64,000 nt of DNA from Propionibacteriaceae bacterium P6A17 (GCA_000619965.1 JHVD01000010.1:37630-101629), one strand, 5' to 3'. Positions 36,064 to 47,740 are shown, counted from the stretch's first letter. The notes: generated from the letters alone by a model not told the origin. A program made the numbers and translations.

Positions 36064-37740
36064 ATGACTGCACTGCCCACGAACTACCTGTACGAGGCCG
36101 TCAAGGCCGACATCGCTGCCGGACGCTACGGCCAGCGCGTGCAGACGCGGTTCCCACCCGAACCCAACGGGTACCTCCACATCGGCCACGCGAAGGCGAT
36201 CGTCACCGACTTCTCGGTGGCCGAGGACTTCGGCGGCACCTGCATGCTCCGCCTCGACGACACCAACCCCGAGGCCGAGGACGAGGACTACGTGCAGTCC
36301 ATCATTGAGGACATCCGCTGGCTCGGCTATGAGCCGGCGGACGTCAGATTCGCCTCCGGCTACTTCCAGGAGCTCTACGACTGGGCCGAGCAGCTCATCG
36401 AGCAGGGCCTGGCCTACGTCGACGACCAGAGCGCCGAGGAGATCTCCGCCACGCGCGGCTCGTTCGCCGAGCCCGGTACCAACAGCCCGTACCGGGACCG
36501 CTCCGTGGAGGAGAACCTCGACCTGTTCCGACGGATGCGGGCTGGCGAGTTCGCCGACGGCACGCACACGCTGCGGGCGAAGATCGACATGTCCCACGAG
36601 AACATGCAGATGCGCGATCCCCTGATGTACCGGATCCGCAAGGTCGAGCACCACCAGACGGGCTGGGACTGGCCCATCTACCCCACCTACGACTGGGCCC
36701 ACGGCCAGTCGGACGCCATCGAGGGCGTCACGCATTCGCTGTGCTCGCTCGAGTTCGAGTCCCACCGTCCCCTCTACGACTGGTTCCTCGCAGCGCTCGG
36801 CTGCGAGCAGGCCCCGCGCCAGATCGAGTTCGCGAGGCTCGAGCTCACGCACACCGTCACCAGCAAGCGTCGGCTGCTGAAGCTCGTCAACGACGGCGTC
36901 GTCGACGGCTGGGACGACCCCCGAATGCCGACGATCCGCGGGCTGCGTCGTCGCGGCTACCCCGCCGCCGCCATCCGCGACTTCTGCAAGGCGGTCGGCA
37001 TCACGCGCGTCAACTCGCGCAAGGCCATCGAGGAGCTGGAGAGCTTCGTGCGTCGCGAACTCAACGCCACGGCGCAGCGTCGCATGGCGGTCCTGCAGCC
37101 GTTGAAGCTGACCCTCACGAACTGGCCCACCGACGACGACGGCCGGCCCGTCGTCGAGTACTTTGAGGTGGGCAACAACCCCGAGCGCGCCGAGGACGGC
37201 ACGCGCCTCGTGCCCTTCACCGGCGAACTGTGGATCGAGCAGGACGACTTCCGCGAGGTGCCGCCGCCGAAGTACTTCCGCCTCTCCCCCGGCAGGGAAG
37301 TGCGTCTGCGCGGCGCCTTCCTCGTGACCGCCACCGATGTCGTCACCGACGCCGACGGCAACGTCGTCGAGGTGCTCGCTACCTACGATCCCGCCTCCAA
37401 GGGCGGCAACGCCCCCGACGGGCGCAAGGTGAAGTCGACGATGCATTGGGTCTCCCGTCCGCACGCGGTGCCCTTCGAGGCGGCGCTCTACGAACGCCTG
37501 TTCACCGCCGAGGCCCCGGGCAGCGCCACGGGCGAGGCCCTCGACGACCTCAACCCCGATTCGCGCTCGGTACGCACCGGGTGCTGGGCCGAGCCCGCGC
37601 TGGCCGAGACTGCGGCCGGTGAGGTCGTGCAGTTCGAACGCCTCGGCTACTTCGCGCGCGACCTCGACGGCTCCATGCACTTCCACCGCACGGTGGGGCT
37701 GCGCGACGAGTGGGCGACCCTGGTCAAGCGCGGCCAGTAG
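36064..37740 (+). CDS. glnS: Glutaminyl-tRNA synthetase
   Basis: 558-residue class I synthetase charging tRNA-Gln directly. HIGH motif in RFPPEPNGYLHIGHAKAI; KMSKS-like VTSKRRLLKL; family segments YDWAHGQSDAIEGVTHSLCS, LEFESHRPLYDWFL and the C-terminal beta-barrel anticodon-binding part (PKYFRLSPGREVRLRGAFLV; MHFHRTVGLRDEWATLVK). Most actinobacteria make Gln-tRNA-Gln with GatCAB instead, and bacterial GlnRS is thought to derive from horizontal transfer (family knowledge). A glutaminase and gltX lie close by, though no operon joins all three. Confidence 0.97.
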   Translation: MTALPTNYLYEAVKADIAAGRYGQRVQTRFPPEPNGYLHIGHAKAIVTDFSVAEDFGGTCMLRLDDTNPEAEDEDYVQSIIEDIRWLGYEPADVRFASGYFQELYDWAEQLIEQGLAYVDDQSAEEISATRGSFAEPGTNSPYRDRSVEENLDLFRRMRAGEFADGTHTLRAKIDMSHENMQMRDPLMYRIRKVEHHQTGWDWPIYPTYDWAHGQSDAIEGVTHSLCSLEFESHRPLYDWFLAALGCEQAPRQIEFARLELTHTVTSKRRLLKLVNDGVVDGWDDPRMPTIRGLRRRGYPAAAIRDFCKAVGITRVNSRKAIEELESFVRRELNATAQRRMAVLQPLKLTLTNWPTDDDGRPVVEYFEVGNNPERAEDGTRLVPFTGELWIEQDDFREVPPPKYFRLSPGREVRLRGAFLVTATDVVTDADGNVVEVLATYDPASKGGNAPDGRKVKSTMHWVSRPHAVPFEAALYERLFTAEAPGSATGEALDDLNPDSRSVRTGCWAEPALAETAAGEVVQFERLGYFARDLDGSMHFHRTVGLRDEWATLVKRGQ

Positions 37741-37755
37741 CGGAGGGAGACGCGG

Positions 37756-39333
37756 ATGCTGCCCATGGAGGAGACGACCACCGAGGTGGCGCTCGACGTC
37801 TTGTCGATCGTCGCGCATGCGGCCTTCGGCTTCGCCGCCGGCGCGCTCCTGTCGATCCTCCTGGGCGCCATCGTGCGGCTCATCGTGCGCCGACGACGCC
37901 ACCTCGCCCCCTTCAGCCGCAGGTTGAAGCTCCCCTCACGCATCCTGCTCATCATCCTCGGGGTGGGGCTGGGGGTGCTCGTCGCGATGGGCTGGCCCGC
38001 CCGCACCGCGAGCGTCGCCTGGCTCGGCACCTTCCTCCACGCCTGGACCATCCTGCTGATCCTCTCCGGCGCCTACCTCCTCACCGGCGTCATCAACGCG
38101 ATCCAGGACAGCGTCGTCGCCAGCCGCAGCGGCGCTGAGGAGACCACCCACGCACGCAGGGTGCGGACCCAGACCCAGGTCATCACCCGGGTCGGGGTCG
38201 CGCTGGTCTGGCTGTTGTCCATCGCCGGCGTGCTCCTCACCTTCGAGCAGTTCCGGGCGATCGGCGCGTCCATGCTCGCCTCCGCGGGCCTGCTGTCGAT
38301 CGTCGCCGGCCTGGCCGCCCAGTCGTCGCTCGCCAACATCTTCGCCGGCGTCCAGCTCGCCTTCACCGATGCGCTGCGCGTCGGCGACCTCGTCATCGTC
38401 GACGACCACTGGGGCACCATCGAGGAGATCACCCTGACGTACGTCGTCGTGGCGAGCTGGGACGGGCGCCGCTGGATCGTGCCGTCGACGGTGTTCATCT
38501 CCAAGACGTTCGAGAACTGGACGAGGAGGGACCCGCAGCTCCTCGGCACCGTCGAGCTGGACCTCGACTGGCTCGTCCCCGTCGAGGCCATGCGCATCGA
38601 GCTGCAGCGCATCGTGCGCGCCACAGACCTGTGGGACGGCCGACGGGTCAACCTGCAGGTCACCGACGCCACCGGAGGCCACGTGCAGGTGCGGGCCACG
38701 GTGTCCGCGGGCACCTCGGGGGACCTGTGGGACCTGCGCTGCTACGTGCGCGAGGAACTCATCGCGTGGGTGCAGGAGCAGGCGGTGTACGCGCTGCCCC
38801 GCATCCGTCTGGAGCCGGAGCCGACGCCCGCCCCGTCGGTGGAGGAGCGCGAAAAGTTCGTCGAGCGCACGAAGCAGGCGTGGGAGGCGGAGAAGTCCGA
38901 CGAGACGACGCAGGAGCTCGACATGAGCGATGTCTTCGACGACGAGGGGCCGCTCGAACCGCTGGTCACCGACCATGGGCCGCGCAGTTGGCTGCAGGCG
39001 ATCCGCGACCGTCGGGCAGCCACCCGCGAGGTGGGCCGCCACCGGGACATGGACGAGCTCATCGCCTCCGTCGTGCGCTCCGACGGGCCGGCGCCCGCCG
39101 AGTCGGGCTCCGACGGCGACACCGCCACCCTGCCCCGCGTCGAGACCACCGACGGTCGCGGCGATTCGCTGAGCCCCAGCGCCCGCATCTTCTCTGGGTC
39201 GCCGGAGGCCGATGAGCTCAACCGCAAGTACGCCGGCCCTTCGCGCGAGGACCTCGAGGAGCGCAAGCGCCTGGCCGTCCAACGCGAGCGCAACGCGACC
39301 CCGCAGGCCGACGACGCCGACGACGCCCGCTGA
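37756..39333 (+). CDS. Mechanosensitive ion channel, MscS family, long C-terminal tail
   Basis: 525 residues. Predicted helices at about 16-41, 62-81, 92-115, 143-164 and the pore-lining TM3-like segment (LASAGLLSIVAGLAAQSSLA) followed by the beta-domain motif ALRVGDLVIVDDHWGTIEEI and RRWIVPSTVFISKTFENWTR. Role: tension-gated efflux during hypo-osmotic shock. The roughly 170-residue C-terminal region is acidic and low in complexity (VEEREKFVERTKQAWEAEKS; DMSDVFDDEGPLEPL), likely unfolded. GGAGGGAGA upstream supports the start at 37756. Follows glnS by 15 nt. Confidence 0.93.
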   Translation: MLPMEETTTEVALDVLSIVAHAAFGFAAGALLSILLGAIVRLIVRRRRHLAPFSRRLKLPSRILLIILGVGLGVLVAMGWPARTASVAWLGTFLHAWTILLILSGAYLLTGVINAIQDSVVASRSGAEETTHARRVRTQTQVITRVGVALVWLLSIAGVLLTFEQFRAIGASMLASAGLLSIVAGLAAQSSLANIFAGVQLAFTDALRVGDLVIVDDHWGTIEEITLTYVVVASWDGRRWIVPSTVFISKTFENWTRRDPQLLGTVELDLDWLVPVEAMRIELQRIVRATDLWDGRRVNLQVTDATGGHVQVRATVSAGTSGDLWDLRCYVREELIAWVQEQAVYALPRIRLEPEPTPAPSVEEREKFVERTKQAWEAEKSDETTQELDMSDVFDDEGPLEPLVTDHGPRSWLQAIRDRRAATREVGRHRDMDELIASVVRSDGPAPAESGSDGDTATLPRVETTDGRGDSLSPSARIFSGSPEADELNRKYAGPSREDLEERKRLAVQRERNATPQADDADDAR

Positions 39334-39470
39334 GGCCAAGCCGAGGCCCCACGTCGACGGCGGCTGACCGTCGCCCTCCACCCCTGGGTGGCGTGTCCAC
39401 CCCGACGACGTCCCCCAGCACCCGTCCAGCCCGACGACGTCCCCTAGCCTCAGAGCCTCCCGGCATGCGA

Positions 39471-39504
39471 CGAGGCCCCCAACCCTGACGGGGTGGGGGC
39501 CTCG
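39471..39504. terminator. Bidirectional hairpin between tuf and the MscS gene
   Basis: CGAGGCCCCCA (39471-39481) pairs with TGGGGGCCTCG (39494-39504), an 11-bp stem, with CCC/GGG pairing inside the loop. Lies 30 nt after the tuf stop on the minus strand and downstream of the MscS gene on the plus strand. Confidence 0.75.
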
Positions 39505-39534
39505 CTCGACTGGTGCAGGCTCGGCTGCGTCAGA

Positions 39535-40734
<1,200 letters not shown>

Positions 40735-40816
40735 TTGGGCTCCTTCTAGGTGTCGCCACGCACTCTGCGCAGCGCTCTGGATTGTGGCCCCTGATCTTGA
40801 CACAGGGGACTCGCTC

Positions 40817-40845
40817 ATTCTTGTGCAGCCATCGCCGATAGTCAA
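40817..40845 (-). promoter_or_regulatory. Candidate tuf promoter
   Basis: Minus strand TTGACT (40845-40840), 17-nt spacer, AAGAAT (40822-40817). Good -35, fair -10. Transcription would start near 40810 with a leader of about 75 nt. Confidence 0.55.
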
Positions 40846-40873
40846 ACCAACGAGGGCGCATCGTCGTGAGAGT

Positions 40874-41356
40874 CTACCCGACGATCTCCCCGCCCGAAAG
40901 CCCGCTGGCGGCATCGGCCGGGCGGACCATCATCCGGTGCGGGATCCCGGCCTCGACGTAGACCTCCCCCACCTCGGTGAATCCGAACCTGCGGTACAGG
41001 GCCCGGACGTAGTCCTGCGAGTGGATCACCATGTCCTCGTGCCCGAACTGCTCGATCACCGGCTCGATCAGGCGCTGCGCGAGCCCCTCTCCCCGGCGGT
41101 CCGCCCGCACGACGACCCTGCCGAAGGACCTCGTCGCACCCTCCTCGGGCTGCGCCAAGGGGTAGGTGCGCAGGTAGGCCGCGACCCCGTCGTGGTCGCG
41201 GATGAACAGGTGCAGCGTCCCGGGGGCCCGGTCGACGTCGTCGAAATCCTGCTCATCCACCCGTTGCTCGACGAAGAACACCTCGCAGCGCAGGCGCGCG
41301 ATTTCGAAGAACTCGTCCTTGGTGAGCGTCTCCCACGACTTGATCTGGATCGTCAC
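40874..41356 (-). CDS. GNAT acetyltransferase, ElaA-like
   Basis: 160 residues from a GTG at 41356. ElaA-type pattern: [20 protein letters not shown] with [18 protein letters not shown], then acetyl-CoA-binding [20 protein letters not shown] and the C-terminal [20 protein letters not shown] ... GIPHRMMVR. Acceptor unknown. The upstream reading to 41455 is Arg/Pro-rich and not conserved. A 199-nt gap to the next GNAT gene shows no further feature. Confidence 0.88.
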   Translation of the reverse strand: MTIQIKSWETLTKDEFFEIARLRCEVFFVEQRVDEQDFDDVDRAPGTLHLFIRDHDGVAAYLRTYPLAQPEEGATRSFGRVVVRADRRGEGLAQRLIEPVIEQFGHEDMVIHSQDYVRALYRRFGFTEVGEVYVEAGIPHRMMVRPADAASGLSGGEIVG

Positions 41357-41555
41357 GAACGGTGAGCCTACTCGGACGCGGACACCTCGTCGGGGCACTG
41401 CCCGCCTGCCGGGCCGTGTAAGGAGGGCGTCGGGAGGTCCGCGCTCGTCGCGCATGGAGCCTCGTGCTTCCTCGGCGCCCCGAGCGACCTGAACGCCTGC
41501 TCCTCCGCCTGGTCCAGGAGCAGCGAGCGGACGAAATCCGCTGCCAGCGAGCCCA

Positions 41556-42110
41556 CTACGCCTCAGGGTGGATCGGCATGGAGCACCTCCGGCAGACGTG
41601 CACCCTGGCGAAGCGCCGCCGCATCTCCTGCTCCAGCTCCAACGGGGCGTGGAAGTGGGCCGAGATCAGAGCCCACGCCCCCTTGGGCACGCTGAAGTCC
41701 TCGGCGGAGTCCGACCACGACTTGTAGACGTGCAGGTAGTGCTCGGACTCCCGGAAGCCGCGCGCGTGGTACCAGGCCAGGGTATCGACGTCGTCGCGGG
41801 TCCACGCGTCGAGCGTTGTGACCGCCGGCGGCAGCTCCGCCCGGGCGCGATCGAGCAGCGTGCTGGCGATGCCGAGTCCGCGGAAGTCCGGATGTGTGGC
41901 CACCGAGTCGATGGTGGCGAGCTCGCCGTCGATCGCCACGTCGATGAGGCCGACGACCTGCTCCCCCTCGACGGCCACCCACTGGATCTGCGCGTCGGTG
42001 GGTCTGGCGGTGCACACGTCGTCGAAATAGGCGCTGTGCAGGAAGGACAGGGCGCGGCAGCGCAGCCAGGATTCGGCATCGGATGGCTGGTAGTGACGGA
42101 AGGTGGGCAT
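41556..42110 (-). CDS. GNAT family N-acetyltransferase
   Basis: 184 residues. Begins MPTFRHYQPSDAESWLRCRA. The acetyl-CoA motif A is SVATHPDFRGLGIASTLLDR; other GNAT segments are VEGEQVVGLIDVAIDGELAT and AWYHARGFRESEHYLHV. A C-terminal extension holds a Cys-x2-Cys (HVCRRCSMPIHPEA). Substrate unknown. Downstream of the sialidase terminator, same strand. Confidence 0.88.
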   Translation of the reverse strand: MPTFRHYQPSDAESWLRCRALSFLHSAYFDDVCTARPTDAQIQWVAVEGEQVVGLIDVAIDGELATIDSVATHPDFRGLGIASTLLDRARAELPPAVTTLDAWTRDDVDTLAWYHARGFRESEHYLHVYKSWSDSAEDFSVPKGAWALISAHFHAPLELEQEMRRRFARVHVCRRCSMPIHPEA

Positions 42111-42204
42111 GGTGATTCCTCTGATCGGTCAATAGGGCGGGAGACGGATCACAGGATGCGCACGGACATGACCTTAGTCGGAGCAGGTTGGCCGCGCAAG
42201 GAAC

Positions 42205-42240
42205 GGGGCGAGCCCGGGCTTCGACACCCGGGCTCGCCCC
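42205..42240 (-). terminator. Hairpin terminator after the sialidase gene
   Basis: GGGGCGAGCCCGGG (42205-42218), 8-nt loop, CCCGGGCTCGCCCC (42227-42240): a perfect 14-bp stem, 13 nt after the sialidase stop on the minus strand. Confidence 0.85.
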
Positions 42241-42253
42241 ACTGTTGCGACGG

Positions 42254-44877
42254 TCAGCGTCCGGTCTTCGGCAGACCCGGTCGCTGCGTCGGGACGTCGG
42301 TCGGATCGTCCGTCGGCTCACCCGTCGGGACGTCCGTCGGACCGTCCGTCGGGGCGTCCGTCGGCCCATCCGTCGGCCCACCCGTCGGGTCGTCCGTCGG
42401 GACGTCAGTCGGCTCACCCGTCGGGACGTCGGTTGGAACGTCCGTCGGGACGTCCGTCGGATCATCCGTCGGCTCACCCGTCGGGACGTCAGTCGGCTCA
42501 CCCGTCGGGACGTCGGTTGGAACGTCCGTCGGGTCGTCCGTCACCAGCGCCCGCAGCCCCAGTTCGGCAATCGAGGCGAACGTCGTGCCCGACTGGTCCC
42601 CGTAGGTCGACAGGATGCGCAGGCACACGTGCGTCGCGTCCTGGAGCAGCGGCACACTCTGCACTTCGGCCGAGTTCGCCCACTGGCCCGAGGCCACCAC
42701 GGCCAGGGAGTCGGCGTCGGTCCCTGTCAGAATCTGGTATTCGCGGATTCGACCATTGACTCCCGTCGGACGCGGCGTGTGCACCAGCGAAGCCAGCCGC
42801 ACCGGCTCGTCCCCGACGCGCAGGCACACATCCAGCGGCAACGACACCGAGCTGCCCCACGGGCTGTGCCACAGCGACTCGACATCCCCGTCGAACATGT
42901 TGGCCGCCTCCTCACCAGGCTGCGCGGGCAGCGTGCCCACGAGCTCGACGTCCAGAGGCTCGGTGGGATGCTGCCCCTCACGCAGGGCGACGGTCAGCGG
43001 CAGGGACCCGGCAGAGCGCAGGTCACCCTGGACAGCCGCGACGGCGAGCCTCACCTCGGACGGATCTGCGATCACCGGGACGGTCACGTCCAGCTCGACC
43101 TGCTCCTCGGCCCCCGGCCCCAGCACGACCTCGGACGGTCCGCGGACCTCCCAGGCAGTGGGGGCGGTACCGACGACGGCCACCCGCCGCTCCTGATCCG
43201 AGAGGTTCGTCAGTGTCACCTCGACGGTGTTCTCGCCGCGATGGACGACCTGTGGCTCGCCACTGACCTGCACCGGGAGGGCGCCGAGCCAGTCGAGCGA
43301 CACCTGCATGTAGCGGATGCTCGGCCCCTCGCCCTCGTACAGGAGCCCGTACGTGCCCGGCGTCGACAGCGGGGTGAGCGTCGAGTAGGCCATCGCGCCC
43401 GGCGCGAACACCTTCTCCCCGCTCCAGGTGCGCCCGTCGTCGTAGGAGATGCGGATGGTCCCGTTGACTCGGCTGCCCGCATTGTTGGCGTTGCTGAACA
43501 GCAGAATCCTCGCCTCGGGGCTCCCCTGCGCAGCGTCGGGGAAGGCACGAATGATGGAGGCGTTGTTGATCGGGTCGACCAGCGTCTGGTCGACGGTCAC
43601 CTCGCCGTAGGTCTCCCCACCGTCGGTGGACAGCGCCACCTTGCGGCCTCCGCCAGCGTCCGAGCGACGGGAGTTCAGCATCACCGTGCCGTCGGAGAGC
43701 TCGACGACCTTGTTCTCGTCCATTCCCGTACCGACGGCCGTCCCCGCCTGCCACGTGGCGCCGTGGTCGTCGGAGAAGACGGAGACGGCCTGGAAGGCGT
43801 TGTCGGAGGCACGGCGCATGGTGTACTGCTGGAGCAGTCGTCCCTTGTGCGCGCCATAGCGGAGCTGGATGCCCTCGCCGGAGGCGGCGAAGCGGCTACG
43901 GAACATGGAGACGTCCTCGGTGATGTCCGCGGTGATGTCGCGCGGCTGGCTCCACGTCGCGCCGTTGTCGGCAGACTCGACGACGACCGCGTGCAATACA
44001 TTGCGGTCCGCGGGATCGACGCCCACGACCGAACCTGCGAATCCCTGGTCGTAGGACTTGACGAAGAAGGCGAAGATGCGGTCGGTCTCCCGGTCCACAA
44101 CATAGGACGGATCCGAGAAACCGACCTTGCCGCCGGGGGCCGTCAGCGAACCGGCGGCGATCGTCGTGGGTGCCCCCACGACTTGCCGCCGTCCTTCGAG
44201 ACTCGCTGGATGATCGAGTTGTGCTGCGGCGCGTCGGCGCAGTTGCCCGGGCGGCCGTCCCACGCCGCGAGGATCCAGCCGTTGTCGAGCTGGGTGAGCG
44301 CAGGGATGCGATGGCAGGCGAAGCCGAAGTCCGCGGGGTTCGCCAAGGTGCGCGGGATGCCGTCGACGACGTCCTCCCACACCACCGGCGGCGCCTCCCC
44401 CGTCGGGACGGTCACGGACACGGTGATCGGCTCGTAGACCTTCCCCGACGTCAGCCCCGTGGGCTGCCACGTGGTCTCGAACGTGGCCTCACCCGCGGCC
44501 ACGTCCTCGTCGGTGATCGTGTAGGTGACGTCCTTGGGCTGGGTGGCGATGTAGCCGCAGTTGTACTTGGCCGCGGCGCCTGCGGGCAGGCCCGTCCAGT
44601 TGCAGTAGCTGGCGCCCTCGATGGTGGTCGACACGACCCGCATGTCCGCCCTCTCCGGCATGTTGCCTTCCATGCGGTAGGCCAGCCTGAGGACGTCGCC
44701 TGCCGAATAGCTGCTCTTCGCGCCTGCGATCGACGTCAGGCGGACCTGCCCCCATTCGCCTCTGACCCACTCGCCGACCGCCGCTGCCTGCGCGGAAAGC
44801 GGAGTGCCGGCCACGACCATCGCGAGCGCGACGATCAGCGCGAACAACCCGGAAGCGGAGCGTCTTTGCCGCACCAT
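42254..44877 (-). pseudogene. nanH: Secreted exo-alpha-sialidase, frameshifted
   Basis: Reads as one 874-residue protein if one base is restored near 44173-44177. Signal peptide at the N-terminus (MVRQRRSASGLFALIVALAM); N-terminal beta domain; then the catalytic GH33 propeller: RIP motif in FACHRIPALTQLDNGWILAA and five Asp boxes (SKDGGKSWG, SADNGATWS, SDDHGATWQ, STDGGETYG, SYDDGRTWS). Then a NEW3-like domain, a galactose-binding-like domain (SLWHSPWGSSVSLPLDVCLR) and a Pro-Thr repeat ending in LPKTGR. Frame 1 (from 44877) ends at 44143; frame 2 carries the rest. The break is at a run of five G on the coding strand, where six would restore the frame. It could be a sequencing error, phase variation or decay. 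Confidence 0.85.
42280..42540 (-). repeat. Pro-Thr-Asp/Gly coding repeat
   Basis: DNA repeat of about 12 bp units (GTCGGnnCGTCC on the plus strand) encoding D-x-P-T and G-x-P-T tetrads at the C-terminal stalk of the sialidase. Such linkers span the cell wall in surface proteins. Copy number is likely to vary between strains. Confidence 0.85.
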
Positions 44878-45047
44878 GTGCCCTTCCTCTCTGAAGATGA
44901 CTGAGAACGCCAGTCAACAGACATCAGACATCAATTGCGATGGTTTGGGTCTGCTCGCTCACGCGCACTGCGCGATTGCCTCCGCGAGGGGCGCTCCATC
45001 CTCGGACCCCCTCGCGGCAGCCGTCGCTGCCTGCCAGGGGCCCGAGC

Positions 45048-45087
45048 GCCACGACGGCGCCCCGGCAAGCCGGGACGCCGTCGTGGC
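45048..45087 (-). terminator. Hairpin terminator after fusA
   Basis: GCCACGACGGCG (45048-45059) pairs with CGCCGTCGTGGC (45076-45087); the loop can pair further (CCCGGC/GCCGGG). 13 nt after the fusA stop. Confidence 0.8.
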
Positions 45088-45100
45088 TGGCAGTGGCAGG

Positions 45101-47188
45101 TCAGGCCTGACCGCCGCGGGCCTTCGCAACGATCTCGTCGGACACGTTCTTCGGGGTCTCCGCGTAGGAATCGAACTCCATCGAGTACGACGCCTGGCCG
45201 GAGGTCTTCGAACGCAGGTCGCCCACGTAACCGAACATCTCGGACAGGGGCACGAGGGCGCGCACGACGCGGTTGCCGTGCAGCTCGTCCATCGACTGGA
45301 TCTGGCCACGGCGAGCGTTGAGGTCGCCGATCACGGTGCCGAGGTAGTCCTCGGGCGTGGTGACCTCGACGGCCATCATCGGCTCAAGGATGGCCGGATC
45401 CGCCTTGCGGGCCGCCTCCTTGAAGGCCTGGGCGCCAGCGAGCTTGAACGCGAGCTCGGAGGAGTCGACGTCGTGGTAGGCGCCGTCGAGGAGGGTCACC
45501 TTCACGTCCTCGACGGGGTAGCCGGCGAGCACGCCGAACTGCATGGCCTCGCGGATGCCGGCATCGACGGAGGGGATGTACTCCTTCGGGATGCGGCCAC
45601 CGGTGACGGCGTTGACGAACTCGTAGCCCTTGCCGGCTTCCTGCGGCTCCAGGTCGATGATGACGCGGCCGAACTGACCGGAACCACCGGTCTGCTTCTT
45701 GTGCGTGTACTCGACCTTCTCCACCTTGCGGCGGAGGGTCTCGCGGTAGGCCACCTGCGGCTTGCCGATGTTGGCCTCGACCTTGAACTCGCGCTTCATG
45801 CGGTCGATCAGCACGTCGAGGTGGAGCTCGCCCATGCCGGCGATGATGGTCTGGCCGGTCTCCTCGTCGGTGTGGACACGGAAGGTCGGGTCCTCCTCGG
45901 CGAGACGCTGAATGGCGTTGGAGAGCTTCTCCTGGTCGGACTTCGTCTTCGGCTCGATGGCCTGCTCGATGACCGGCGTAGGGAAGGTCATGGACTCGAG
46001 CATGATCGGGTTGGACGGGTCGCACAGGGTGTCGCCGGTGGTGGTGGCCTTGAGGCCCATCACCGCGCAGATCATGCCGGCGCCGATCTGGTCGATCTCC
46101 TCACGCTTGTTGGCGTGCATCTGGTAGATCTTGCCGATGCGCTCCTTCTTGCCGGTCGAGGAGTTCAGGACCGACTCGCCGGAGTGCAGGATGCCGGAGT
46201 AGACACGCACGTAGGTGAGCTTGCCCAGGTGCGGATCCGCGGCGACCTTGAATGCGAGGACCGACAGCGGCTCGTCGTCGCTGGGGTGACGCTCGAGGTG
46301 CACGGACTCGTCGCCGGGCTTGAAGCCGTCGATGGCCGGAATGTCGACCGGGGACGGCATGTACTTCACGACGGCGTCGAGCAGCGGCTGCACGCCCTTG
46401 TTCTTGAAGGCGGTGCCACACAGGACGGCGGTGAACTCGTTGCCGACGATGCCCTTGCGCAGGGCGCGCTCGATCTCCTCGACGGAGACCTCCTCGCCCT
46501 CGAGGAACTTCTCCATGACGTCGTCGTCGACATCGGCGCAGCGCTCGATCAGCTCCTGGTGGCGCTGCTCGGCGAGCTCCAGCAGGTCGGCCGGGATCTC
46601 CTCGACCTCGTAGTCCTCACCCATCGCGGTCTCGCCGCGCCAGGTGAGGGCACGCATGCCGACGACGTCGACGACGCCGAGGAAGTCCGACTCCGCACCG
46701 ATCGGGATCTGGAGGATCACCGGGTCGGTGTTGAGACGCTCGCGGATGGTCTTGACGGCGTGGTCGAACGACGCACCGGTGCGGTCCAGCTTGTTGATGA
46801 AGCAGATGCGCGGAACGTTGTACTTGGTGGCCTGACGCCACACGGTCATCGACTGGGGCTCCACGCCGGCGACCCCGTCGAAGACTGCGACGGCGCCGTC
46901 GAGCACGCGCAGCGAACGCTCCACCTCGACGGTGAAGTCGACGTGGCCGGGCGTGTCGATGATGTTGATCAGGTGGTCCTTCCAGAAACAGGTCGTCGCG
47001 GCCGACGTGATCGTGATGCCGCGCTCCTGCTCCTGTTCCATCCAGTCCATGGTGGCCGCACCATCGTGCGTCTCACCGATCTTGTAGTTCTTGCCGGTGT
47101 AGAAGAGGATGCGCTCGGTCGTGGTGGTCTTGCCGGCGTCGATGTGGGCCATGATGCCGATGTTGCGCACCTTGGACAGATCGGTCAC
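45101..47188 (-). CDS. fusA: Elongation factor G
   Basis: 695-residue translocation GTPase. G motifs: [49 protein letters not shown]. Later domains: [62 protein letters not shown] start at 47188 ([20 protein letters not shown]) with AAGGA upstream. Third gene of rpsL-rpsG-fusA, 81 nt after rpsG, with a strong hairpin between them. Confidence 0.98.
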   Translation of the reverse strand: MTDLSKVRNIGIMAHIDAGKTTTTERILFYTGKNYKIGETHDGAATMDWMEQEQERGITITSAATTCFWKDHLINIIDTPGHVDFTVEVERSLRVLDGAVAVFDGVAGVEPQSMTVWRQATKYNVPRICFINKLDRTGASFDHAVKTIRERLNTDPVILQIPIGAESDFLGVVDVVGMRALTWRGETAMGEDYEVEEIPADLLELAEQRHQELIERCADVDDDVMEKFLEGEEVSVEEIERALRKGIVGNEFTAVLCGTAFKNKGVQPLLDAVVKYMPSPVDIPAIDGFKPGDESVHLERHPSDDEPLSVLAFKVAADPHLGKLTYVRVYSGILHSGESVLNSSTGKKERIGKIYQMHANKREEIDQIGAGMICAVMGLKATTTGDTLCDPSNPIMLESMTFPTPVIEQAIEPKTKSDQEKLSNAIQRLAEEDPTFRVHTDEETGQTIIAGMGELHLDVLIDRMKREFKVEANIGKPQVAYRETLRRKVEKVEYTHKKQTGGSGQFGRVIIDLEPQEAGKGYEFVNAVTGGRIPKEYIPSVDAGIREAMQFGVLAGYPVEDVKVTLLDGAYHDVDSSELAFKLAGAQAFKEAARKADPAILEPMMAVEVTTPEDYLGTVIGDLNARRGQIQSMDELHGNRVVRALVPLSEMFGYVGDLRSKTSGQASYSMEFDSYAETPKNVSDEIVAKARGGQA

Positions 47189-47238
47189 TGTTGCAGTCCT
47201 TCGTGTTTGCGTGAAGCTTCGGTGGGTGGAAGGTGAGC

Positions 47239-47263
47239 GCCCCCGTGCACTGGGCACGGGGGC
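47239..47263 (-). other. Hairpin between rpsG and fusA
   Basis: GCCCCCGTGC (47239-47248), 5-nt loop, GCACGGGGGC (47254-47263). A 10-bp perfect stem within the 81-nt gap, beginning 7 nt after the rpsG stop. It may lower expression of fusA relative to rpsG or mark an RNA-processing site. Confidence 0.6.
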
Positions 47264-47269
47264 TGCAGG

Positions 47270-47740
47270 TCACCAGCGGTAATGCGCGAAGGCGCGGTTG
47301 GCCTCGGCCATCTTGTGGGTGTCCTCGCGACGCTTCACCGAAGCGCCGAGGCCGTTGGAGGCGTCGAGGATCTCGTTCATGAGGCGCTCGGTCATGGTCT
47401 TCTCGCGGCGAGCGCGGGAGAAGCTGACGAGCCAGCGCAGGGCCAGCGTCGTCTGACGGGCCGGCTTGACCTCGACGGGAACCTGGTAGGTGGCGCCACC
47501 GACGCGGCGGGACTTCACCTCGACCGAGGGCTTGACGTTGTCGAGCGCACGCTTGAGGGTGGCGACGGGGTCGTTACCCGTCTTGGCCCGGGTGCCCTCG
47601 AGGGCGGCGTAGACGATGGTCTGCGCGGTGGACTTCTTGCCGTCGAGCAGGATCTTGCTCACGAGCTGGGAAACCAGCGGCGAGCCGTAGACCGGGTCGG
47701 CGACGATCGGACGCTTCGGAGCGGGTCCCTTGCGAGGCAT
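47270..47740 (-). CDS. rpsG: 30S ribosomal protein S7
   Basis: 156-residue 16S rRNA-binding head protein at the E site. Begins [20 protein letters not shown]; motifs [22 protein letters not shown] [40 protein letters not shown], and [20 protein letters not shown] at the end. Its start overlaps the rpsL stop by one base. Confidence 0.98.
   Translation of the reverse strand: MPRKGPAPKRPIVADPVYGSPLVSQLVSKILLDGKKSTAQTIVYAALEGTRAKTGNDPVATLKRALDNVKPSVEVKSRRVGGATYQVPVEVKPARQTTLALRWLVSFSRARREKTMTERLMNEILDASNGLGASVKRREDTHKMAEANRAFAHYRW

Noticed and set aside
41357..41555. Small gene between the two GNAT genes
   Set aside because: The 62-codon minus frame has no ribosome-binding site or conserved features; treated as a plain gap.
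42290..42540. Non-coding tandem repeat or CRISPR near 42.4 kb
   Set aside because: In the minus-strand frame it encodes a regular Pro-Thr stalk continuous with the sialidase.
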